Part shown: positions 22,572 through 34,328 of the stretch, in pieces | Numbering within the stretch: position 1 is the first letter of the stretch | Layout: every line of letters starts with the position of its first letter | Origin: Sarcomyxa edulis | Taxonomy: Eukaryota; Basidiomycota; Agaricomycetes; Agaricales; Mycenaceae | Direction: 5' to 3' | Length of the DNA stretch: 64,000 bases | NCBI GenBank assembly: GCA_009761415.1 | Contig: QUOL01000006.1 | Coordinates: 868,001 to 932,000 of the forward strand | Notes under the pieces: generated by a model | What the model saw: only the letters and a program-made list of their open reading frames with translations | Told to the model about the DNA's origin: nothing | Databases searched by the model: none | Program-made: the position numbers and the translations under genes

Positions 22572-24320
22572 TCATTCGTCTCCCCCATTGAGAGCCTCCT
22601 TCTCCTCCTCCTTCCTCGCCTCCCGTCTCCCACCCTTCCCCTCCGCCCACCTCTTGTTCACAATCATGATATCCTCCAGTCGTTTCCTCTGTAGGACAGG
22701 CGTATACTGCCCCGTGCGCGTGAACGTCCCACCTCCAAGTGGGATCCGCATTTTTCCTCCACTACTCGCCAACGAAGTGGAATTGGGATTAGATGCAGAT
22801 GAAGAGGAAGAGGAAGTGACGCGTGGTGTAGGATGGAGTGGTGTCCCAGCAGCATGATACTTGGCAGCCGTAGCCAAGAAATGAGAATCCATAGTTGCTC
22901 GGAGAAGGGATCGTTCACGTATGAAGTACAACTCTTGATAGACGTTGAATGTTTTCTCGAAACCTCTTCCATCCTCTTCCATGGGGTTAGAATTAGAATT
23001 AGATGTTGCGCCTTCGAATTGCCCATCATCCGTCATCCAATGAACATCCTCCTCTTTGTACCCACAATCCCATAGGAGGAGGGGTAGAGCGTCGGCCATG
23101 TAATAGATTGGTTTACAAGATACGTATTCCATCGCACCCTCGCCTTCGCGTGGATGTTCTCCTGATTCGGGGTTAACATTGAGGAGAGACGAGACGAGGG
23201 AAGGGTGCTCGAGTCCTGATCCGACGAGATAGAGAACCCCCATGATATGTCTGACTTGGTGGTATAGGAATGCTGAACCGACGAGGTTGAGAACGTGCAT
23301 GTTGTGATATCCTGTGCCGGGTGGGACGTCTGCCCCACCAACGACACCACTCTCATCCGGTTCAACAGGGACGATGTCGACTCTCTTCACCACCCTTCTG
23401 AACATGGTGATCTGCTTCGAAGCATCCAGTTTACAGAGATTACGGAAATCGTGCTCGCCTACCAATCGGCTTGCGGCATCGCGCATGGCGGGGATGTTGA
23501 GACCTGCGGGGTTGAAGAAGTATTTGTAGTGTCGGTATTGACAACCGTAACGAGCGGAGAAGTCAGTGGCTACGGGGGACCAGGCGATGATGCGGATGGT
23601 TGGGGGTAGGACTGAATTGATGATTTGGATGTAGCGTAGTTCGGGTTTGGGAGGGGGAGGAGGTCGGGATTGTTTTGGGGATGATGGTGGAGAGATGTCG
23701 GATAGATCTAGGTTCGAAAGGCTGAAATTGTTGTCTCCATTCACAGAAACGGCGGATGAGTCGTCGAGTAGTGGGTCTTTCTGCTGTTCCCCCGAGTCGG
23801 CGATGTCAGATTCAGTCGTAGCACTCGGTTCTCCACCCATTCCATGCTTGAATTCTTTGAGAGTGCTTCTTACCCATAGCGAGATTACTTGACCTGCAGC
23901 ACTGACGCCTCGATCGGTCCTCCCGCACTTCTCCCATCCGCATCCCTCGAAGCCCTTTTCCGGATCAATAAGTTTGAGATGCGCCAGCGCATCAAAGAGA
24001 ACACCCTCTACCGTTGGCAGTGGTGTAGGATAGCTCTGGTATGCAAGACCATTGTAATCCCATCCTGCATAGCAGAATTTCAGAGCGATTTTACGACGTG
24101 GGTAGGAAGTCACGGTGAATTGTTTTGTGACTCGTTGGCTGTGAGGAGTGGATGTACTAGGTGGTTTTGGGTCATTTTTGGATCCTTCTAGCTCCAAGAG
24201 TTTTGCGATGAGGCTCTCTCGAGACCAATTGTCGTAGGATGCCATAGCGTGTCTGGTAGGGTGTCTTTGGAGGTTAGCGTGAGTTCGTGTGAGTGCTACA
24301 AGACTTCTGGGTATTGGCAT
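22572..24320 (-). CDS. DEG1: tRNA pseudouridine(38/39) synthase, Deg1/Pus3 type
   Basis: Converts U38/U39 of the tRNA anticodon arm to pseudouridine. Single exon, 582 aa. The TruA fold is recognisable: KIALKFCYAGWDYNGLAYQS (N-terminal beta-sheet), TVEGVLFDAL, then the catalytic loop CGRTDRGVSAAGQVISL with the active Asp. The second half contains ELRYIQIINSVLPPTIRIIA, FSARYGCQYRHYKYFF, GEHDFRNLCKLD and the HHMxVxxLxGxxFLYHQVR-type block LVGSAFLYHQVRHIMGVLYL. A Ser/Pro-rich insertion of about 60 residues separates the catalytic loop from the second lobe, and the C-terminal tail is basic. The first ATG adds a short Arg/Thr-rich leader (MPIPRSLVALTRTHANLQRH) before an internal MASYDNWSRES start; the leader could target mitochondria. 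Head-to-head with the gene at 24527, 206 bp apart, so they probably share a promoter region. Confidence 0.93.
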   Translation of the reverse strand: MPIPRSLVALTRTHANLQRHPTRHAMASYDNWSRESLIAKLLELEGSKNDPKPPSTSTPHSQRVTKQFTVTSYPRRKIALKFCYAGWDYNGLAYQSYPTPLPTVEGVLFDALAHLKLIDPEKGFEGCGWEKCGRTDRGVSAAGQVISLWVRSTLKEFKHGMGGEPSATTESDIADSGEQQKDPLLDDSSAVSVNGDNNFSLSNLDLSDISPPSSPKQSRPPPPPKPELRYIQIINSVLPPTIRIIAWSPVATDFSARYGCQYRHYKYFFNPAGLNIPAMRDAASRLVGEHDFRNLCKLDASKQITMFRRVVKRVDIVPVEPDESGVVGGADVPPGTGYHNMHVLNLVGSAFLYHQVRHIMGVLYLVGSGLEHPSLVSSLLNVNPESGEHPREGEGAMEYVSCKPIYYMADALPLLLWDCGYKEEDVHWMTDDGQFEGATSNSNSNPMEEDGRGFEKTFNVYQELYFIRERSLLRATMDSHFLATAAKYHAAGTPLHPTPRVTSSSSSSASNPNSTSLASSGGKMRIPLGGGTFTRTGQYTPVLQRKRLEDIMIVNKRWAEGKGGRREARKEEEKEALNGGDE

Positions 24321-24526
24321 GCAGTGGCGCTGCTACCTACTCTCTACTGTAAATGACTCCAGCTGCAGCTGCTGGTGACTCCAAGTGGTGACTCCAAGTG
24401 ACTGAGTCGATATGGGGTCGATCAAATTTTATTCACGATCGGGGTGCCGATCAATTTTGTACATGTTGAATCCAGACGCCAACCTCTCCCCGAACTTTGA
24501 CGCGTTCTCTTCTGGAGTCGACCACC

Positions 24527-25110
24527 ATGTCCTCCATCCGCCCTCTCCTACGATCATTTCTAGCTACTTCTCGCCCCAATAGACTCATCATCTCAAAACG
24601 CACCTTCTCTCTATCATCTGCCCGGTTCAATGCCAATGTCGACCCAGCATTCTTAGCCGCTCTCAAAAAGACATCCATATACCGCAAAATCGCAGATCGA
24701 CCAGAAATGTTGCAGGCCATGGCTGACTTGGGCGTCGTCATGCAGAAATCTGGTCAGATACATTCAAGGTTCTCCTCTTGTCTCTCGCGCTGATCCAAAC
24801 GCTTCCTTACCAGGTGTGAATCTAATGACTGGCAAACCCCCCTCTACACTCCAAATGATCAAACTAGCTGCAAACGCCGAGTTCAGAGCAGCTGTCGCTC
24901 GAATGCAGGAGGAGTCAGCTAAAGCTGGTATTGACTTCAACTCAAAGGTGAGTTTCTAAGTTTGACACTTCAGGTCGCGTCGCGCTGACATATCCGTATC
25001 GCTCTTTTCAGGAAGTGATGGAGGAATTCATGTCTGTCCAACAAGCCAAGTCAAAGCCAAAGCCAGAGCCAGAGATCAGGAAACCACCCCCTGGTTGGGG
25101 AGAGAAATGA
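24527..25110 (+). CDS. Small putative mitochondrial protein
   Basis: Three exons (24527-24752, 24814-24947, 25012-25110) join in frame to 152 aa. The N terminus MSSIRPLLRSFLATSRPNR followed by ISKRTFSLSSARF is a classic mitochondrial presequence (Arg/Ser-rich, no acidic residues, RTF/S processing-like site). The mature part is helical: DPAFLAALKKTSIYRKIADR, MLQAMADLGVVMQKSGVNL, MIKLAANAEFRAAVARMQEE, and a Pro/Lys-rich end KPKPEPEIRKPPPGW. I do not recognise a named family; small fungal mitochondrial proteins of unknown role look like this. Divergent with the PUS3 gene. Confidence 0.75.
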
Positions 25111-25291
25111 ATGACAACTGGATTTGATTTGACCATCGTTATACGCCAGCACCTGCTAGTGCGTTCTATGCCCAAAATGTAAGAGAGTGTGAGTATGTGC
25201 ATGATAAATTAATCTAGATGTGTGTAAGTAAAATGCTGGATATCTGGATCCTTCCAAAGGTATATATGTACGAGGTAAAAAAGATAGCAAC

Positions 25292-28200
25292 TCATGCGAC
25301 ACCGTTTGTATTGTGGGTATCATCTTCGGCCTTGGATTTAGGCTCCGTCTGCACCACCAACTCGTTCGGAAGGAGTACAGCCCGGTCGACGGCTAGAGGG
25401 AGACCTCGATGTCGTCCGCGTACCCTGTCAACACGCAAATTAGATAAGTCCTACTTCTGCAGAAAAGGAACAGGACGTTGAGACGTACATGATGACAATA
25501 ATGACAAGCTTCGATAAAGGACGCATCGCTCCCGCAAACGCAAAATTATCCTATGCGTCAAGTCAATACACAATACACCCATCATTGAGTACGAGAGAAC
25601 ATACGGTAGGAAGCCCAAGACTCAACCCAATCCCTCCAAACGCCGATACTAACTCAAACAAAACTCGGAAAAGGTCAAACCACTTCTTATCATCATCCAT
25701 GAGATTATCTCGCTCGACGATCGCTACAATGAACACCGCCCAGACGAGCCACCAAATGTCTACACGGGCACACAACAGCAACAGCAACAGCAATAATAGC
25801 GGTAGTCAGCGGATGAGAAGGTAACCACGACGCCGATATGACGAACTCACCAATCGAAAGCTGCCTCCTCAGATGCCAACCTACATATCGTCCAACTCGT
25901 TCCCTAGGCCCGAGTTTCGCGAGATCTTTTTCTGGTTCGTCGTCTTCGTCGTCTGGAGGGTCTTCGAAGACTCCGAGAGACCGTTCTTCGTATCTGTGGT
26001 GAGTGAGTGAGTGAGGAGAAAGTGGATTTGATCAAATAAGTGGTTAGAGCACGTACACATTGGTCGCTCGGATACTCATTGCGACCTATAAACATATAAC
26101 ATGATTAGAATGTGAGAAGAATACTTGGGAGTGATGGTTGATAATACTGACTGGATAGACCTGAAGACGAGTCAATGATGAACGTATCAGTGATGCCTTG
26201 ATGATAAGGACAACAGAAAAAAAGGGAAAACATACAGCGATATACATCATCACGACATACATGAACCTACGCGTACCAATTCAATTACAATTAGATACAG
26301 CCCAATGATATGAGGTATGAGTCTTCAGACTCACTGCAACGCCGGAGCCAACGCAGAAAGTGATACGATAGAGAACCCAGATGCACGAGCAGCTAGACCT
26401 TGGAATAGACCAGCGACGATACGCGGACCGATGGATATTGATTCGTAGACTTCCAGTCCGATATCTATATACGTGTGCAGCAGGACGTCAGGGTCATTCA
26501 GAAAAAGGTGCAACGGGACAGACGCACTGAGGACTTCGAATGCTATCCACTCCACGATACTGTATAAACATGCGTAGACCTCTTTCAGAGAACGAACGAA
26601 ACGAGGGGAGGGGAGGAAGTCGTCATGGGAATGATTTGAGAACTGACCTGAACCCGATTAGGAGTATGACTAGGAACCATGTTTGGTGACTGGGGAATCT
26701 ACATGAAGGACTCGTGCTTAGTAGAATGTTGTTGCGATCGTGTCATCGAAATTGTGGAACGCACAAGTATACGAAACACCTAAATTTGGGTATTTAGGAA
26801 AAGCTTTGAGATAGACGATAGATGGAGGGTGAACTTACCGTCTTGGATGGTCGAGTAGGAACGTTAGCGCTTGATGAGGATCTGATCCTTCTGGAACTAT
26901 TTTTGATCCTATCCAACTGACAGAAAGCAATCCTGCATAAGTGAGGGTTTCGGGAAGAAAAGGAATTACTTACATGATGAGCCGTAGGCTGATACATCGT
27001 TCATACCCTTTGTGAGTTAATTCCAACATAATAATAAAGACAGTCCACTGACAAGATAGGCTGGACGATGAATTACGATCATCAGAAATGTATCTCAATG
27101 GACCGATTGATTGCGTACTGAAACTCACTAATGCATGGTTCCCAGCCAAGATCACGAATATCAAGGCGACTGCAAACATGATACCGCCATTGAGAAAAGA
27201 AATTTTCATAATAAAGCTGCGTTGTAGGACGTACAGATCATGAGGTATGCAGATTGAAATGGCACCTATGAGAATAGGTGAATAAATGCCAGATCAAGAT
27301 CTATCTGAAGAAACGGACCATTCCCCTATGCACAGTGACCCAGATCAGAGACTCGGAAGATGTTATGGAGGGTTGCACGAATATGCTTACAGATCCACTA
27401 ACGAGAGTCCACCACCTGTATACGCCCCCATAGTCTGGAACAAGGCGAACCTAGAACAAGTCAGACACTTTAGTCAAATCATCACTGGCTCGAAATAGGG
27501 GGATACTTGCCAGGGCTTCTGCACGATACGAGGCTGCGCTTCGAATACGCTATCATACTTCGTCGTCGTCGATATCCAAGGAGCGAACAACAGGAAGGCG
27601 ATCAACTGCGTCCCGACGAAATACTACAGATACATTTCCAGAAAGTCAATTTACGGTCTAAAACGTTGGACATCCGTCCACAGCCAAAAAGAAAGAAAAA
27701 CGTACGCATGGAACAAGATAACTCAACAACCTCAACGCACGATACTCAGCGCCGCCGATCTTCTCAAGCTGCTCATCGCTCAAAGTCTCTGTATGAAAAT
27801 CCGAATTACGTCCCACAACGAGCCCATCAAAATCCAGCCAAGGATTTTTCTTCACATTGTCGTGTGCGTTTAGAGTGGTAGTGTATGGCATGGTGAGCTT
27901 ACGTTCTACTTTTCTGTAGGTCGTGGGGAGGGTCCGTTTGATGGCGCGTTTGGCTAGGGTGACGGGGCCGGGGAACCCACCATAACCGTTGTATTTCTTG
28001 TTGTCGCCGGCGTCACGACGCGCTGTGCGGTTTGTGAGCATGGTCAGTCTTCGAGCGGCAAATGGGACTCCCTCTGAGTGATGCAGGATTTACGATTTAG
28101 ATTCAGAGACGAGGAGGAACGGCAGGGAGATGGTACACACCGCGTATAGTATTAAGTCTCGCTGACGGTGTGATGGACGTCGAGAATCCGAATTCAACGT

Positions 28201-29161
28201 TCCCATGTCCGTTTCCGTGATGGGTTGATGTGGGACTCATGGGGTCGAGAGATATAGTGGCAGCGCGAGGCGATGAAGAGAACGTACGAGCATCCGAGAG
28301 AATGCGATCCTGGTCAGGATTATGAGCATGGTTCTGGTTAGGGAAGTATCCATTCTCTGCGGAATTGTGGATGTCATGAAATTGTGGATCGTCCCCGAAG
28401 AGGGTTCCTTTTGGAGTGGGGCCGGTGATGGACACTCCAGGATTTTCGGGATACTTGTCTATCGGATCAAGGGGGTTATGCATGGGTCGTGCGTCGACAG
28501 GGGAGGATATTGCGTTTAGCATGATAGTGCGAGATTTGGTCAGGAAGCTTAGACGTCTAGTTCGGGATCGCTTTAGAGTGCCGACGTAATCAACGTATTC
28601 GCACTTGCTACGGAAGTATGATCTGTTTAAACGTTAGCAGAATGACCGGTTCATGTCGTGATTACTGGGAGATTAGTTGACTGACTTCCGAACGAGGACC
28701 ATGGTCCAGGAGACCATGGTGATATCCCCCTGACATTCGATTTCAAGACTTGTTCAGATGCAAGAAGGTCTGCTGAGCTCACCATCATCATAAGGACATA
28801 AAGGAGAACCTGCTGCCACGCCGTAAGCGTGCTAGTGATCCCAAAAGCTTCAACGGAGATCCTATGGTATGCGATGACGATGCTGCACTCACGATAGATT
28901 CACCGTCGACAAACCGGTCACAGTCATCGCGGAGTAGCACAGAAACAGAGAATCCAAGTAATCGATATGAAATCGACCGTTGGAAGCATAGAATATCCCG
29001 GAAAATATTAGAGGAATGAAGGTGAAAGCAAAGAGGTGGACACGGTAGAAGGTGCATTCTTTGGCGATAAACTGGGATGCTTGACAGAGATAGGTCTGCA
29101 GATTCTGGTCAGAATTGGACTTGTGGAGACGAGGATTTGAGGTCCTGAATGGCATAGGCAT
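25292..29161 (-). CDS. TRK-type potassium transporter
   Basis: High-affinity K+ transporter of the fungal TRK (SKT) family in the plasma membrane, with four MPM (membrane-pore-membrane) repeats. It starts MPMPFRTSNPRLHKSNSDQ, then FIAKECTFYRVHLFAFTFI, and DYLDSLFLCYSAMTVTGLST, the first pore segment with its selectivity glycine. TAWQQVLLYVLMMMGDITM follows, then a long cytosolic loop (about 28.0-28.6 kb: YFRSKCEYVDYVGTLKRSRT, Pro/His-rich). The second half is split over many short exons, including EGSDPHQALTFLLDHPRR, and the C terminus VRGRHRGLPLAVDRAVLLPN is characteristic of fungal TRK. More than ten introns; I checked the two ends and several internal exons, not every junction. Convergent with the gene ending at 25110. 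Confidence 0.85.
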
Positions 29162-31131
29162 GTTGACGAGATTTTGAAGTCAGTTCGACACTGTTCGACA
29201 CCGGTCCTGAACCGGATGGATTAGAAGATAATGTTACGCTCAAGGCCTAGAAGAAGAACAGAGAATGTCCGGTGTGTTGTGAGGTGAACATGCTGAGGAG
29301 TCGTGAATCAGGGCCCCGTTCAAGAAATTCGGTATGACCAGATCAACCGAGCGGTGGTTCCGGCGTCCGAGAAACCAACGAGAAACCAAGAACTGTTCGC
29401 TTCACGACTGTTCGTCATTCACTCACTGCTTTCTTTCGACATCTCGTCAACAAGAGGCGTTCTACACGATGGCACGATCGAGGACATGAGAGGAACTATA
29501 GAGAATGCTTGCATCGATCGGAAGCAAAAAGGCTCGGAGGGCAGAGGGATACATTTCACCCGCCCGAAGACGGCGGCGGCATGGAGTCGAACGACGAAAA
29601 ACATGGTGAGTAACTTGCTAGTTCATGTGGACAACGTTCTGACTTACAACTTGAACGACGTGAAGCTGGATAGGAAGGACTTTGACAAGCACTTCTCGTC
29701 CTGACAGGCCTCGCAGCTCCATCCTGAACGACCTCGGGCTAGTTCTATCCTGGTTCTTACCTGGAAAATGCTACGCTGGTCATCTTACTACGGGACATAT
29801 GTCCGAGTTGGGACTCCCATCATTGTACAGGGCTTCGGATTAGGGACGACATATACCCTAAACGCCCACTCTCCAATCAAATCGCCGCTCCTTCCTTTCT
29901 CTGCGAAGATGTGAGCAAGATAATGGCTAAGGCTCTACATGCATGGCCCATCCTCAGTCCGAACTCTGCCCCAAGGTACGCCACTCGAAGCTCTTGGTCC
30001 TTCCTAGGCGCCCAAATGTCATCTGGTCACCCGTTCACTGTGGCCGAGCGCCCAAAAGATGTTGTCCACCTTTTTTCGATTCCGTTCCTGCTTTCTGTGC
30101 TTTGCGCTTTCCCCAGAATGCGTATCTCCAGCGCACGTTATTCTCCAATCGAGTTGGATCAACTCAGGACAATTTCGAAATCGAAATCGACGTGCTGACG
30201 GTGTGACCTGGTAAGATTCTTGTGGTTTCATTCAGTATCAATGGCTATTCTACCTCTCATTCATGGCTTGACTTCAACTTCTCAATGTTCTAGACGAATG
30301 GAATGTTGAACGAATGTTGTCTTGGCACCAGAATCCCTGGATGTTGGGCTTTTCGTTGGGCTTTGAGACCTCGGCGACCTGCCTTTTATCTTCTTGGTAT
30401 CAACGAGTACCGACGGTGTGCTGTCTATCAGTATCCGTCAACTGCGAATTGTTATTACAACTTCGTTCGCGGCCAGAATTCGCCTCTGGTCGTTCTCGAA
30501 ATCTTGTCTGCAAGTTTGACCCTTTAAAGTCTACGCGAGATGTTAGACTGACAGACTTTGTTCTGACCTCAGAATGTATCAAGCATCCTCTATATTTTAT
30601 GTGGAGGCGAGGCATTCGTGGGTTCGTGTATACAATCTTTTCGAGGAAGCGACTCAGGGAAATACATGATTCCGAGCTATCTATGGGCAGAAGGGGAACG
30701 AAGAAATATGATTTCTCTGTTGGGGAGGTGAATGAGGACGAATAGGTACGTGGACTTTCGGTGATCTACTTGACAGCAGACAACATCGATTACTGACGGT
30801 TCAATCTGCTGAATTCATAGCTAGATACATTCATCTTGCATCTACGATCGGCGTGTGTTCTCATCGCTATCTTTCTCCCACCTGAGTCACGGTGCTCAAT
30901 TTCTCTTCGGCCTGTAGATCTCTTCTGAGACGAATACCTCAATGCATGGATATATAGAGTATACAGATCGGCGAGAATTTGAGACACAAGGAGGACCGAA
31001 GAACAACAAATTTATCTGAGAAGATTGGTCTGACTGACTCAGTCACGAGTTTTCCGAGTCAAATACTATCAAGCCTAACCGTGACGGCCTTAACCTCATC
31101 CTCTACGACAACTTATCCTCAGGTCACGACA
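29162..31131. other. Intergenic stretch without supported gene
   Basis: About 2 kb between the TRK promoter side and family gene A. Plus-strand frames at 29303-29704 and 30303-30745 have no motif and no consistent exon chain. The part just before 31132 (from about 30.9 kb) should hold the promoter and 5' UTR of gene A. Confidence 0.4.
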
Positions 31132-32553
31132 ATGAGCAACTCTCGACGACGCAGTTTATCAAATTCTTTTTTTGCCTGGGCATTGGGTGGTTTATTCATT
31201 GTGGCATGCTTTTTGCCGGCTGCTTTGCTCATGAGCAATTCTGGCACGCTCCAAATCACTGAATTCCTGAATCCCGACGATCTTGGCTTTGGCACGTTCT
31301 TTTGGAGAATCCGGACTTATGTGGAAGCCGTTATCGAGACTGTACGATTGTCTAGCGATACATCTCCAGATGCCCTTCCACCATGCAAAGGACCCACGTG
31401 TCTAGATGAAGGTATTGGGGCGCGTCTCTTCCAAGACGAAATTCGTCACCTACATAACATCTTGGATTTGGCGGATGGATTTGGACGGCCGCTTGGCCAA
31501 GTTTTCGATGTAGAATACGAGTGAGTATGTCGTCTGTCTTGCATTTGTGAAAACCTCACGTTCTCTGTATTTTGGCTGGTAACAGACTCATTCGGTCCGT
31601 AACTTTCTTCAAAGGCGGAATCCCAGACGAACATCGACGAAATTTCCAAATGAATGCGTTTCTCTTCTTGAAGCGCATTGGGATGGTCGATAGGCTCCTC
31701 TTTCAGGTTGGTCTGAACATTTTTACTCAATTTCATTCAATTTTTCCTGGCGTTGGACCCGGGAGCCAGGTGAGTCTGATCGACCTTGATTCATCAATAA
31801 ATATTGAAAACAAGCCTCATATCAGTTGATGATTGCCTTCGGTCTTCTCGACGCTACACACTCTTTGCGCAGCAGTGAGATAGACCGTAAGGCCTTCCAA
31901 AATGATCGCTGGCGGTACATTCAAGAAGTGGATGACTTCGTATGCGAGACTCTGAAAAATTTCACCGGAAAGCTTCTGGTGCAATTCGATAAGATATTTC
32001 CGGTAGTTCAAGAGGCATCATCCGAGGCAGAAATAGTTCGGACTATGGCTTCCTCCCTGCTTCTCGAAATCGATCATGAGAAGTCTCGCGTCGCGCAGAG
32101 TCTACGTAATCTCCCATGGTGGGATCGATTCACGTTGATACATCTTCTCAATGGATCGCGCACCTCGTATTTCAATAGATATTCTAAGCTCATTGTCGAT
32201 AAAGAATCCCGCATCCGAGCTTATGCGGAGGGCATTCACATCGTTGCGGATAACTTGCTGTTGATCACAGACTATATTATCTGGTATCGCAGCCGTCAGG
32301 TGAGTCATATCACCACCTGTATCAGGGCCTCTGATCTGAAGTATGTGGTCCCACACAGTCTAAACCGATTGACGCCCGTCATATTCCTCGAACGCTGTCA
32401 TCGGATGATGAACTACACAAGCTCAAGCAGGCGATCGAGGATTACCTTGATCTGGCTGAGATGAGATTCAAGGGTTACAAAACCCCTGCCTCAGATCCTC
32501 ATCGACTCATTCCTGGAGGTGTTCCTTTTACATTGCCCGCTTCGGGTCCTTGA
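31132..32553 (+). CDS. Family copy A: single-pass membrane-anchored helical protein
   Basis: Member of an unrecognised family with five intact copies in this window. Exons 31132-31520, 31586-31769, 31826-32299 and 32359-32553 join in frame to 413 aa; intron phases 2, 0, 0. The N terminus is short and basic (MSNSRRRSLSNS), followed by one membrane segment (FFAWALGGLFIVACFLPAAL), so the bulk should be extracytoplasmic. The cysteine pair PPCKGPTCLDEGIGARL follows about 60 residues later, then the helix RHLHNILDLADGFGRPLGQV. Exon 3 carries the sequon in LKNFTGKLL, NLPWWDRFTLIHLL and ADNLLLITDYIIWYRSRQ. Exon 4 carries KPIDARHIPRTLSSDDE and the end block DPHRLIPGGVPFTLP. No enzyme motif seen. The start was chosen by alignment to copy C rather than the longer upstream frame. 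Convergent with copy B. Confidence 0.8.
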
Positions 32554-32882
32554 CCGCCAATTCTTTGAATTTCGCGTTCTTCATTCCATTTCTTGTTTTA
32601 CATATCTGTATCCGTAGTTCAGAGCTTCCTCATTTATCTTATCATTATATCTGAATAGTGTTCGTAGTATCGTCCATAGCATGAAATACCCTTGTGTCTC
32701 TTTCTCTGATGGAAGTCCACCCGGCCGTAACGTTGACGCGTTGTGGACCAAATTCGATTTTCTTCAAAACGCTTCGTACACATGACCTTAATTGAGGCAA
32801 AAAAACAGAAGAGATCTGCTACGTCTACGGATACAAGATAGCTGAGATAATTGGATGCCCCCGCGAGAGAAAGGGCCGAAGA

Positions 32883-34328
32883 CTAGGAAAGTGGTAAAGT
32901 AAAGGGTATACCCTCTCGGATAAGACGATGAGGAGGTGTAGTAGCAGCTCTGTAGTCGTTATATCTCGTCTCGGCGAGAACAATATAGTCATCGATCATC
33001 TCTCGGAGTTTTTGTATCTCGTCTTCCGACGAAAGCAGGATAGAGACATGACGAGCATCAATCAGGGTTGACTGTGACGAAGCAAAATGAATTATAAGAC
33101 GTGTCATAAAGAAGGATATAGACATACCTGCCGTATACGATACCAATCTGCGTAGTCCTTGAGCATCAACAGGTTGTCCGCTACGATTTGGACCCAGTCC
33201 ATATACAAGCGGATCCCAGCTTCGTGATCGTCAAAGAATTGAGAATACTCCCTGAAGTACGAAGTACGGGATTGACTGAAGAAATGAGCCAGAGTGAATC
33301 GGTCCCACCATGGGAGGTCACGCAGAGTCCGCGTAACGCGAGCCTTTTCCCCGTCAAGTTCGACGATAAGCGACATAGCAAGAGTCCTGGCCGTCTCGGC
33401 CTCACTTGATCCTGCCTCGAAGTCGGGACGCGCATCCTCAAGGTCTTTCAGGACTTTGCCTGTGAAGTTTTTCAGGGTCGCAGTTACGAAGTCATCCACC
33501 TCTTGGGTGTACTGTCGAGGGTTGCTCTGGAAGGCTTTGATGCCTATGTCGTCAGTACGCAAGGAGTGTGTAGCTTCCAGAAGATTTAATGCTCTGAGTA
33601 ACTGAAGAAGACGAATGATCAATATTCATACCTTTCGTGATGTTGTAGGACGTTTGTCTGGGCTTACCTGGCTCCCTGGACCAACACCAAGGAACTGAGA
33701 GTGAAAGCTTCCGAGGATTTCAAGACCGGTCAACAGAAGAGTCTTGTCGACTGCTCTGTTTTGCTTTAGGAAATTGATGACATTCTGTTTAAATTGCAAA
33801 CGAGACATGTCTGAAATAACGCCTTCGTGCGGGTTAATAGCCCAGACGAGCCTGTAAGCATTCACAGAGTGTGCCAGAAAGCGCAAAGTCAAACCCAGAC
33901 GGATTTACCCCAAGAACGAATGCTTACTTGCGGTGAAAATCGAACACTTGACCAAGTGGTCGACCGAATCCATCGACCAAGTCTAGGATATTCCTGAGAT
34001 GCTGAATTTCCTCTTGAAGGAGACGCGCTCCAATGGAAACGTCCAGACATACTGGACCTCTACACGGAGTGCCTGCAGGTGTGTTGTCAGATAGCCGCGT
34101 CGTATCTAAAGTGACGCCCAGATGAGTCTTGCATCTTCGCAAGAGAGTGCGTAATCCAAGAATGTTCGAGTGTATGAATCCTGTGCACATGCCAGAGCTG
34201 CCCACATTCAATGCAGCTAACAATAAGCCCGCTGCGATGAAGAGAACTAGTGTGCAGGCAAAGACGGCGCTGCGCGAACTCGAGCGCGATTGACTGAGAA
34301 TGGGCTTGGCTCGGACAATGCAGTCCAT
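32883..34328 (-). CDS. Family copy B: single-pass membrane-anchored helical protein
   Basis: Exons 33928-34328, 33668-33851, 33128-33601 and 32883-33071 join in frame to 415 aa; exon 2 is 184 nt and exon 3 is 474 nt, as in copy A. The N terminus (MDCIVRAKPILSQSRSSSRS) precedes one membrane segment (AVFACTLVLFIAAGLLLAAL). The ectodomain has TPCRGPVCLDVSIGARLLQE, RNILDLVDGFGRPLGQVFD, the sequon LKNFTGKVL, LRDLPWWDRFTLAHFF, VQIVADNLLMLKDYADWYR, and in exon 4 LIDARHVSILLSSEDE and PPHRLIREGIPFTLP. The open frame extends upstream to 34526, but family alignment favours the Met at 34328. It is nearer in sequence to copy D than to A or C. Its stop is 330 bp from the stop of copy A (tail to tail). Confidence 0.8.

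Noticed and set aside
29303..29704. 133-codon plus-strand frame
   Set aside because: No family match, contains a GTGAGT donor and poor coding character; expected length by chance in this base composition.
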